Shown: positions 6,385-14,142 of the stretch, piece by piece
Numbering within the stretch: the first letter of the stretch is position 1
How the letters are laid out: the number at the start of each line of letters is the position of its first letter
Origin: an uncultured Parabacteroides sp.
Lineage (GTDB): Bacteria; Bacteroidota; Bacteroidia; Bacteroidales; Tannerellaceae
DNA: 18,580 nucleotides
Assembly (NCBI RefSeq): GCF_905196875.1
Contig: NZ_CAJJWO010000093.1
Location: 1-18,580 of the forward strand
Direction: 5' to 3'
Made by a program: the position numbers and the translations under genes
The notes under the pieces: generated by a model
Seen by the model: only the letters and a program-made list of their open reading frames with translations
Database searches by the model: none
Told to the model about the DNA's origin: nothing

Positions 6385-9300
6385 ATGACTCGATTCCTAT
6401 CAATACGATTTCTATTATTGGGCTTATTCCTGCTGTGTCCTTTTTTTAAAGGCACGGCATCGATGGCGTTCCATAAAGCGAATAATATTGATTTGTCGAA
6501 TAATGCGATAATAGATATTTATCAGGATGCCCATGGTTATATATGGCTTGGAACGTATGACGGATTGAACTTGTATAATGGGAAGAATACTTATGTTTAC
6601 CGTTTTGAACCTGATAATAAAAATACACTTTGCAGCAATATTATTCATAAGATATCGGGAGGTGGAGGAGAGTATTTATGGATCTCGACTTCGATGGGAC
6701 TGAACCGGTTTTCATTGAGAGATCGCAAAGTGACGGAGTCGTATATGGAATATCCCGAATGCCGCCTGATTGTTGCAGACTCTCTGGAAAACACCTTGTT
6801 GGTCAGTAGGAAGAATTTTATTTCCTGTTATACTGCCCAGGCCGGTTCTTTTCAGGATATTTATACGGAAGGGATAACTCCGGATGCAGTAAAAGCCTTG
6901 TTTACCGATGGACAAGGGAATTTTTATATCCTTTCGTCTGACGCTTTTCTGAAAAAGATCGTTACGGATTATTCTACTTTACCTCTTAAATTACAGATAA
7001 AAGAAAGTAAAATACATGATAAAGGGATAAGGCAGGCTTTTTATGAAGAAGGTATTCTCTATTATGTGGATATTGAGAACAAATTGTATCAATATGGAAT
7101 GAAGGATAAAAAGGAAAAATATTTGTCTGATCTTTCCGTATGGATGAAGAAATATGGGGATATATCCCGTATTGTCTCTTTTCAGTCGAAACAATACCTG
7201 GCGTTCAGGGATGGTTTATTGATGGATCTGGATGAACCGGAAGGAGCTTTTGATCTGAATATCGGTATTTTTAGTATGATTAAAGACAATAAGCAGAATA
7301 TTCTTTGGATCGGAACGGACGGACAGGGTGTCAGGATGTTTTACGATAAGTCTGAGCGTTTTGACGGGTTGTTGCTGGAAGATTTGCCTTTTGTGATGCG
7401 TAATCCTGTGCGTTCGGTTTATACCGACGAAGATAAAACGTTGTGGTTCGGAACAAAAGGAGATGGATTTGTTCGTATAAAGGAGTATGATTCTTATAAG
7501 GGAAAACAAATACCTTCAGATAAGATAACCCGTTATACCACAGCCAACGGACTTTCTAATAACCGTGTATATTGTTTTTACAAGAGCCGGTATCATTCTT
7601 TGGTATGGATCGGAACGGACGGTCCGGGGCTTTCCTATTATTCGTATGAAGATGGGAAGGTATATACACTTCCCAGTAAGATCGATACAAAGTTAAGATA
7701 TGTGCATTCCATCTGTGAGGTGAACGATTCTACTTTATGGGTAGCCACGACAGGGGATGGGTTGATCGAGGTTCTTCTGGAGAAAAGTAAATCGGGTCTG
7801 GTCGTTAAATATATTGATTCCTATCAACTGGAGAAGGATGGTAAAGTCTGTAACGAATTCTATTCGATGTATTATGACGGAAAATCGACTATATATCTGG
7901 GTAGCCGGGGCGGATACGGGATGGCACGTTTTGACCTGCTTACCCGAGAATATGACTTTATGTCGATGAATAATTCATCCAACCAGGCAATTGGTGACGT
8001 ATTAAGCCTGTATTATAGTAGCGACTCGACCTTTTATCTGGGTGCCAGTTCCGGAATAACCCGTATGAAATGTAATTCATCAGGCACCTGTGATGTCAGG
8101 CAGTTCGACAGGAGTGACGGTATCAGCAACGATATGATTCACGGTATACTGGAAGACCGGGACGAATGTATCTGGTTAAGTACCAATAAAGGATTGACGA
8201 AATATAATCCCCGTAACAGTTTCTTCCATAACTATGGGCATCAGGAGTTGAAAGTTACAGAATTTTCGGATGACGCCTATTGGATATGCGAATATACCGG
8301 ACGGTTATTTTTCGGAGGTATCGACGGTCTCGTCTGGATCGAACCCCAAAATGACCAGTTGGAAAACTTTCGGCCGGACCTTCATTTCTTTGAACTGAAG
8401 ATGGGAGGGGAGACGGTAAGTCTTTACGACTATTCGGATGCAGAGTCTGCTCAACTCGTGATTCCTCCGGATATCTCGACGTTTAATATCTCGTTTGTTG
8501 CAACAGATTATATTCATGGAGAAAACTATGAATACTCTTACCTGTTGCAGAATTATAATACCAACTGGACGGAATTACAGAAGAATAACGAAATATCGTT
8601 CACCAAACTTCCTTACGGTAACTATGTACTGAAAGTCCGCTATAAAAACGATGTGTACGACTCGAATGCCCGCGAATACCTTTTACCATTGAAGGTGCTT
8701 CCTCCCTGGTATCGTTCAACCTGGGCAATCGTATTATATGTGTTTGCATTTCTTCTTTTATTAACGGGATTACTCTACCGTTTCAACCGTAGGATGGCAG
8801 AAAAGCAACAACTCGTTGCACGGAAGATCAGGGAAGAACAAAAAGAAAAACTATATGAGGCAAAGCTGAATTTCTTCTCCAATATCACACATGAACTTTG
8901 TACTCCGCTTACTTTGATCAACGGGGTGGGGGATTATATCCATACTTATGCAGAGAATACTTCGGATAATAAACTGATAAGATATATCCGTATATTGCGG
9001 GATAACGTAATAAGCCTTAACGAACTGATCCAGGAAATCCTCGACTTCCGCAAGATAGAGGAAGCGGGAATGAACTATTTCAGTATTAAAAAGACTTCCG
9101 TTTCCGATATTATCCGCAGGCAATACGACTCTTTTACCCCTATTGCTGAACAGAATGGAATAAACTTTACGACATCTCTGCCGGACTCTCTTAATTGGAA
9201 TACCGATCCTACCGCTCTGAAGAAGATTTTGGTTAATTTGATATCCAACGCTTTCAAATATACGGACGAGGCCGGCAGCATCCGTATCTCGGCAACGATA

Positions 9301-10416
9301 GAGGATGATTCGTTAGTCATCAGTGTATATAATACTGGTAAAGGAATATCAGAAGCAGACCTGAATACAATCTTTGACCGATATCGTATACTGGGTGATC
9401 TGGATGGAAACAATTATACCCAAATGACTTCCAGAAACGGTTTGGGATTGTTCATCTGTCATAGCATGGTGCAGTCTTTGCGTGGTACGATAGAAGTAAA
9501 AAGTGAAGAAGGTAAATTTGCTGAATTTATCGTCCGGTTACCACATCTGGATGTAGACGAAGACGATACGGTAGAAGATAACGAAGAACCTGATGCCTGT
9601 ATTTTAGCGACTTCTCCGGACCAGGGGGAGATGAGCATACCGGTTTTTGCAGATGATAAACCTTGCATCCTTGTGGTAGACGACAATAAAGATATTGTCT
9701 GGCTTATCAAAGAATCCTTATCCCCGGCTTATACCATAGAAGAAGCGTTCAGTGTAGAAGAGGCACTCGCTTTGATGGAGAAACAAACACCGGCTCTTAT
9801 TATTACTGATATAATGATGCCGGATATAGACGGCCTGGAGCTGATCAGTCGCGTGAAGTCGGATAAGTTTACCCGGCATATCCCGTTGATCGTCGTTTCC
9901 GCCCGTATCTCCGAAAGCGATCAGGCTGAAGGATTGGACCTGGGGGCTGATGCTTACCTGACTAAACCATTCTCGTCGGTTGTGCTCCGTTCGGTGGTGA
10001 ATCGTCTGATGACAAGTAAGAAGGAACTGAAAGATTATTACTATTCACCGGAAAGTGCTTACGAGCAATCCGGGGGGCAGTTGATCCATCAGGAAGACAA
10101 GGACTTTATGGATGAAGTTATTGCTATCATCACAGAGAATCTGGATAAGGAAACTTTGCGTCCCGAACTGATTGCAGAGAAAATGGGAATGAATACCCGT
10201 TCACTTTACCGGCGGTTCAAGAAAATATCTCCGCTTACTCCGACCGACTTTATTAAGGATTACCGGTTGACGTATGCTGCTCAATTGCTGGTAACGACCA
10301 ATCTGAATGTACAGGAAATCATCTATAAAGTCGGTATTTCAAACAAATCCTATTTCTACCGCGAGTTCGCCTCCAAGTACAATCAAACACCCGGGGAGTA
10401 TCGGAATACCCCGTAA
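6385..10416 (+). CDS. hybrid two-component system regulator (HTCS), sensor kinase/REC/AraC fusion
   Basis: 1343 residues with the full HTCS layout. A signal peptide (about 1-26) is followed by a periplasmic double propeller of Reg_prop repeats (e.g. IWLGTYDGLNLYN, LWIGTDGQGVRMF, LWFGTKGDGF, VWIGTDGPGL, IWLSTNKGLTKYN) to about 660, and a Y_Y_Y domain (about 710-770). A membrane helix lies at about 780-802. Then come HisKA with His836, HATPase_c (N-box VNLISNAFKYT at about 950-960, NTGKGI, NGLGLFI), REC with acidic pair Asp1099/Asp1100, phospho-acceptor Asp1142 and Lys1194, and an AraC-type HTH (about 1235-1340). Such proteins bind an oligosaccharide in the periplasm and activate adjacent glycan genes, so the downstream GH92 operon is the likely target and an alpha-mannoside the likely ligand (inference). 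Oddity: the kinase motif reads HELCTPLT, with Cys839 where Arg is usual. Confidence 0.97.
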   Translation: MTRFLSIRFLLLGLFLLCPFFKGTASMAFHKANNIDLSNNAIIDIYQDAHGYIWLGTYDGLNLYNGKNTYVYRFEPDNKNTLCSNIIHKISGGGGEYLWISTSMGLNRFSLRDRKVTESYMEYPECRLIVADSLENTLLVSRKNFISCYTAQAGSFQDIYTEGITPDAVKALFTDGQGNFYILSSDAFLKKIVTDYSTLPLKLQIKESKIHDKGIRQAFYEEGILYYVDIENKLYQYGMKDKKEKYLSDLSVWMKKYGDISRIVSFQSKQYLAFRDGLLMDLDEPEGAFDLNIGIFSMIKDNKQNILWIGTDGQGVRMFYDKSERFDGLLLEDLPFVMRNPVRSVYTDEDKTLWFGTKGDGFVRIKEYDSYKGKQIPSDKITRYTTANGLSNNRVYCFYKSRYHSLVWIGTDGPGLSYYSYEDGKVYTLPSKIDTKLRYVHSICEVNDSTLWVATTGDGLIEVLLEKSKSGLVVKYIDSYQLEKDGKVCNEFYSMYYDGKSTIYLGSRGGYGMARFDLLTREYDFMSMNNSSNQAIGDVLSLYYSSDSTFYLGASSGITRMKCNSSGTCDVRQFDRSDGISNDMIHGILEDRDECIWLSTNKGLTKYNPRNSFFHNYGHQELKVTEFSDDAYWICEYTGRLFFGGIDGLVWIEPQNDQLENFRPDLHFFELKMGGETVSLYDYSDAESAQLVIPPDISTFNISFVATDYIHGENYEYSYLLQNYNTNWTELQKNNEISFTKLPYGNYVLKVRYKNDVYDSNAREYLLPLKVLPPWYRSTWAIVLYVFAFLLLLTGLLYRFNRRMAEKQQLVARKIREEQKEKLYEAKLNFFSNITHELCTPLTLINGVGDYIHTYAENTSDNKLIRYIRILRDNVISLNELIQEILDFRKIEEAGMNYFSIKKTSVSDIIRRQYDSFTPIAEQNGINFTTSLPDSLNWNTDPTALKKILVNLISNAFKYTDEAGSIRISATIEDDSLVISVYNTGKGISEADLNTIFDRYRILGDLDGNNYTQMTSRNGLGLFICHSMVQSLRGTIEVKSEEGKFAEFIVRLPHLDVDEDDTVEDNEEPDACILATSPDQGEMSIPVFADDKPCILVVDDNKDIVWLIKESLSPAYTIEEAFSVEEALALMEKQTPALIITDIMMPDIDGLELISRVKSDKFTRHIPLIVVSARISESDQAEGLDLGADAYLTKPFSSVVLRSVVNRLMTSKKELKDYYYSPESAYEQSGGQLIHQEDKDFMDEVIAIITENLDKETLRPELIAEKMGMNTRSLYRRFKKISPLTPTDFIKDYRLTYAAQLLVTTNLNVQEIIYKVGISNKSYFYREFASKYNQTPGEYRNTP

Positions 10417-10447
10417 ATGACTGATTTACTGTTGGTGTCATAAATCA

Positions 10448-10496
10448 CCAAAAGAGTGTCATAATCTGCCGAATGTAGATTATGACACTCTTTTGG
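10448..10496 (+). terminator. perfect 20-bp hairpin downstream of the HTCS gene
   Basis: The arms 10448-10467 and 10477-10496 (start ccaaaagagtgtcataa) are perfect reverse complements around the 9-base loop GCCGAATGT. The descending arm ends CTCTTTTGG, so it has only four T's and no long T-run. A smaller hairpin just upstream, TTGGTG (10432-10437) with CACCAA (10446-10451), overlaps the base of the large one and could compete with it. Most simply a terminator for the HTCS gene; a regulatory or mobile-repeat origin is possible. Confidence 0.6.
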
Positions 10497-10657
10497 CGTT
10501 TGAGGAATAACCCGGGGAAATGGAAACTAACTAATATTGCATTCGAGAATTATCACCGCCCTTGTTTGATCGGCATTTTTAGACAAAGGCGTTTTGGGAG
10601 AGTTGTTTTCTTTGGATAGTGAATGCATTATTGAGTTAACAGTAAAGTTGTGTTGTT
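10497..10657 (+). promoter_or_regulatory. candidate control region of the metallopeptidase/GH92 operon
   Basis: This gap of about 160 bases between the hairpin and the metallopeptidase gene should contain the operon's promoter and HTCS binding site. The best -7 candidate is TTTCTTTG (10607-10614), with one mismatch to TAnnTTTG and no well-placed -33. An imperfect 12-base direct repeat (GGCGTTTGAGGA at 10495-10506, GGCGTTTTGGGA at 10588-10599) is present but unproven. No ORF or RNA is evident. Confidence 0.35.
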
Positions 10658-11767
10658 ATGAATAAATATGTAATTGTAGTAGTTAGCTTACTCTTATTCT
10701 CTGCATGTAGGGAAAATATCTCTGTAAATGTCCCGGAATTATCGGACGGAGATCCTACCACTTGTTATACGGGAGTGCAGGGCTTAAATAAAATTGTTTT
10801 TGATACTCAATGCAGCATTCCTATCCAAAGTTACAAACTCTACTCATCAGGAGAAGCGCCGGAACACGATCCGGCGACCTGGACATTAAAAGGTTCGTAC
10901 GACGGAACGAAATGGGTGGTGATTGACGAACGCAAAGACCAGCGTTTCTGCTCCCGCTATCAGGAGATACTTTGCACGATAGCTAATCCTTCAAATTATA
11001 AACAGTATATGCTGGAAGCAGCCACTGAGGGAAATAATATATTGATAATAGGCGATGTCTCTTTCTCTGAAAAGAACCTTCTGACCGACTGGAAAGATTT
11101 CAGATATCCCCAAATAGACTTCGAAGTGCTCGATCCTCAGACAAGGGGGGCGTCCATTTATGCCGACCTGGTGCAGGATCCGGATACTTACATAAAATAC
11201 CATGCCGAAAAGGTGGCGGAAATCCTTTTCTATACCGCTCAGGATACGATGAATGACGTGCAGACCATTCAATATAGACTGAAAGACTACGAGGGTGTAT
11301 CTGCCAAATCCGGCAATCCCCCTGTTATTTCCATCGAATACAGTACACAACACATAGAGAAGTCGGCCAACGAGTCGTTGTATAAACTCGACTTTGAGAC
11401 ACGTGGCGTCTTATACCATGAGTTGGTTCATGCCTATCAGTTCGAACCGAGAGGTATTGGGAGTTATTCTACCAATAAGGAATTCTGGGCCTGTATCGAA
11501 GGAATGGCTGATGCTGTCCGGGCAGAAGCTGGCTTTTTTGATATGAATACACGCAAGCCCGGAGGTAGCTGGATGGATGGTTACCGCACAACGGGGTTCT
11601 TTATCCAATGGCTGAAAACCAAAGATCCGGATGCTATACGTAAATTCCATCTGACTGTCCGTGACCTGGAAGTCTGGAGTTTCGATAAAGCGATAAAAAG
11701 TGTCTTCGGTGAAGATAGCAGCATCGAAGGCATGTGGAATGAGTACCAGGCGTTCCTGACGAAATAA
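10658..11767 (+). CDS. lipoprotein with F5/8C-like domain and basic secretory protein (BSP) metallopeptidase domain
   Basis: A 369-residue lipoprotein: signal ending LLLFSAC, lipidated Cys17. Residues about 25-138 look like an F5/8-type C (galactose-binding-like) module (SDGDPTTCYTG, IQSYKLYSSGEAPEHDPATW, GSYDGTKWVVIDER), which in such proteins often binds carbohydrate. Residues about 150-366 match the plant-type basic secretory protein family (PF04450), a zincin fold: HELVH (His254, Glu255, His258) in YHELVHAYQ, then EGMADAVRAE (281-290), whose Glu/Asp could give the third metal ligand. Probably a surface or periplasmic zinc peptidase. Leading the GH92 operon (17 bases to the first GH92) suggests attack on the protein part of mannosylated glycoproteins, or binding of them; proteolysis has not been shown by anything in the sequence beyond the motif. 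Confidence 0.85.
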   Translation: MNKYVIVVVSLLLFSACRENISVNVPELSDGDPTTCYTGVQGLNKIVFDTQCSIPIQSYKLYSSGEAPEHDPATWTLKGSYDGTKWVVIDERKDQRFCSRYQEILCTIANPSNYKQYMLEAATEGNNILIIGDVSFSEKNLLTDWKDFRYPQIDFEVLDPQTRGASIYADLVQDPDTYIKYHAEKVAEILFYTAQDTMNDVQTIQYRLKDYEGVSAKSGNPPVISIEYSTQHIEKSANESLYKLDFETRGVLYHELVHAYQFEPRGIGSYSTNKEFWACIEGMADAVRAEAGFFDMNTRKPGGSWMDGYRTTGFFIQWLKTKDPDAIRKFHLTVRDLEVWSFDKAIKSVFGEDSSIEGMWNEYQAFLTK

Positions 11768-11784
11768 CAAATACATTATATATT

Positions 11785-14124
11785 ATGAAGTCTTCAACAT
11801 GTTTAGCCTTAATTCTGTCCGCTTTACTGACAGGAGGAAATTTATTTGCTCAGCAGGATAAAGTCTCATTAGTGAACCCGATTATCGGAACGAACGGGAT
11901 GGGACATACTTTTCCGGGAGCATGCGTACCGTTCGGACTGGTACAGTTGAGTCCGGATACCGATACGATCCCGCATAATGTGGACGGGAAATATCAACCC
12001 CGGGCTTACGAATATTGTGCCGGTTACCAGCATAAGGACAGCAGCATCGTCGGTTTCAGCCATACCCATTTCAGCGGAACCGGACATTCCGATCTGGGGG
12101 ATATCCTGATTATGCCGACTACCGGCTGCCTGAAACTGAATCCCGGAACAGCAACCAATCCCGACGGTGGCTATCGTTCCCGATTCTCACACGACACAGA
12201 GATCTCCCGTCCCGGTTATTATGAGGTGATGTTGGCCGATTACGGTGTGAAAGCACAACTGACTACAACCAAACGGGCAGGAATACATAAATATACTTTC
12301 CCTAAAGATTCGAAGAATCAGCGTATTATCCTGGATATGATACATGGTATTTATAACTACGACGGAAAGGTTCTGTGGGCAAGTATCCGTGTGGAAAATG
12401 ATACGTTAGTGACAGGATATCGTATAACCAACGGTTGGGCACGAACCAATTATACCTATTTCGCCATGTCTTTCTCCAAACCGGTTATCCATTACGGCTG
12501 TGATGAAAAAGCAAAAGTCGATTACCGCGGCGGTTACGGCAAATTCAATATGAAAGAGAACTTCCCGGATATAGGCGGCCGGAAGATCGTTGCTTATTTC
12601 GATTTCGATCCTGCTTCTTCGGATGAACTGGAAGTAAAAGTAGCCCTTTCCGGTGTAAGTACCGATGGCGCTTTGAAAAACCTGCATGCCGAGGCTACCG
12701 GATATAGTTTTGACCAACTGGCTTCACGTGCTGCGGATACCTGGAATAAGGAGCTTTCTATTATCGATGCGAAAGGTACTGACGATCAGATGGCGATGCT
12801 TTATACCTCTCTGTACCATACGATGATCAACCCCTGCGTTTACACCGATGTCGATGGTCGGTATCGTGGCCTGGATGGTAATATTCATAAAGCAGACAAT
12901 TTCACTAATTACACGGTCTTCTCTGTCTGGGATACGTACCGGGCTTTGCATCCGCTGTTCAATATCATCAATCGTCAGGTGAATACCGATATTGCCCGTT
13001 CCATGCTGAAACATTGCGAACAAAGTGTACATAAGGCGTTGCCTGTATGGAGCCATATGGCAAATGAGAACTGGTGTATGATCGGTTATCACTCTGTATC
13101 CGTATTGGCTGATGCTGTGGCAAAAGGCTTGCCGCTGGATAAGGAAGAAGTGTTGAAAGCAATGGTCAGCAGCTCTACCATTCCTTATTATGACGGAACG
13201 AAAGAATTGATGGAAAAAGGATATGTCTCCCTCGACCGTAGTGGTAGTGCCGCTTCGTTGACACTGGAGTATTCTTACGACGACTGGACGATTTACAATA
13301 CAGCTCTTCTGGCAGGTAATCGTGAAGTTGCCGACCGTTATAAAAAGCGGGCTATGAACTATACTAATGTATTCGACACCAGTATCGGTTATGCCCGTCC
13401 CCGTTATTCCGACGGACGCTGGAAAGAGAACTTCAACCTGTTGAGCACACATGGCGAAGGTTTTATCGAAGGGAATGGCCTGAACTATTCGTTCTATGTG
13501 CCCCAGGATGTAAACAATATGATCCGGCTGATGGGTGGTGACAAGTCATTCATCACCAAACTCGATTCTCTCTTTACCATGCACCTTCCCGACGAATTCT
13601 TCGCCGAAACGGAAGATGTTACCAAAGAAGGTCTTCTGGGTGGTTACGTGCATGGCAACGAACCGAGCCATCATATCCCATTCTTGTATATGTGGACTAC
13701 ACAACCCTGGAAAACCCAGTACTGGCAACGTGAGATCATGAATAAGATGTACCGTAACAATATCGACGGCCTGTGTGGTAATGACGATTGCGGACAGATG
13801 TCTGCCTGGTATATCCTGTCGGCAATGGGCTTCTATCCCGTTTGTCCGGGAACCGACCAATATGTATTAGGCGCTCCGTATCTACCTTATATGAAGGTTT
13901 CTCTTGAAAACGGAAAGACGTTTGAGGTAAGAGCCGAGAAGGTGAGCGATAAGAATCGCTATGTCAAATCCGTTAAACTGAACGGAAAACCTTATACCAA
14001 AGCGTATATTACTCAACAAGATATAATGAACGGGGGAGAACTGACCTTCGAAATGACATCCGCTCCGAATAAGAAGCGTGTCTTTGCCGAAGCTGACAAA
14101 CCTTATTCTTTATCATCAAATTAA
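11785..14124 (+). CDS. GH92 family exo-alpha-mannosidase (first of three; SGTG subtype)
   Basis: 779 residues, full length for GH92, a family of calcium-dependent inverting exo-alpha-mannosidases. Signal peptide I with likely cleavage after LFA (residue about 22), so periplasmic or surface. The N-terminal beta-sandwich starts at VNPIIGTNGMGHTFPGA and carries GFSHTHFSGTG (90-100). The C-terminal alpha/alpha-barrel holds the candidate catalytic acid Glu562 in FIEGNG, the loop HGNEPSHH (623-630) and the acidic motif GNDDCGQMSAW (from 665), which probably supplies the base. The HGNEPSHH loop is of the kind seen in enzymes acting on alpha-1,2-mannosides, so that linkage is my best guess. Oddity: the stretch after the acid reads EGNGLNYSFYVPQD, lacking the usual Trp residues (EGN-W-YTW) and the HD pair of its two neighbours. 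It is 17 bases from the metallopeptidase gene and 18 from the next GH92. Confidence 0.95.
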   Translation: MKSSTCLALILSALLTGGNLFAQQDKVSLVNPIIGTNGMGHTFPGACVPFGLVQLSPDTDTIPHNVDGKYQPRAYEYCAGYQHKDSSIVGFSHTHFSGTGHSDLGDILIMPTTGCLKLNPGTATNPDGGYRSRFSHDTEISRPGYYEVMLADYGVKAQLTTTKRAGIHKYTFPKDSKNQRIILDMIHGIYNYDGKVLWASIRVENDTLVTGYRITNGWARTNYTYFAMSFSKPVIHYGCDEKAKVDYRGGYGKFNMKENFPDIGGRKIVAYFDFDPASSDELEVKVALSGVSTDGALKNLHAEATGYSFDQLASRAADTWNKELSIIDAKGTDDQMAMLYTSLYHTMINPCVYTDVDGRYRGLDGNIHKADNFTNYTVFSVWDTYRALHPLFNIINRQVNTDIARSMLKHCEQSVHKALPVWSHMANENWCMIGYHSVSVLADAVAKGLPLDKEEVLKAMVSSSTIPYYDGTKELMEKGYVSLDRSGSAASLTLEYSYDDWTIYNTALLAGNREVADRYKKRAMNYTNVFDTSIGYARPRYSDGRWKENFNLLSTHGEGFIEGNGLNYSFYVPQDVNNMIRLMGGDKSFITKLDSLFTMHLPDEFFAETEDVTKEGLLGGYVHGNEPSHHIPFLYMWTTQPWKTQYWQREIMNKMYRNNIDGLCGNDDCGQMSAWYILSAMGFYPVCPGTDQYVLGAPYLPYMKVSLENGKTFEVRAEKVSDKNRYVKSVKLNGKPYTKAYITQQDIMNGGELTFEMTSAPNKKRVFAEADKPYSLSSN

Positions 14125-14142
14125 AATAACATATATTAGACC

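Noticed and set aside
12724..13452. 242-residue open frame antisense to the first GH92 gene
   Set aside because: Shadow of the GH92 sense frame; no domain, and no initiation context.
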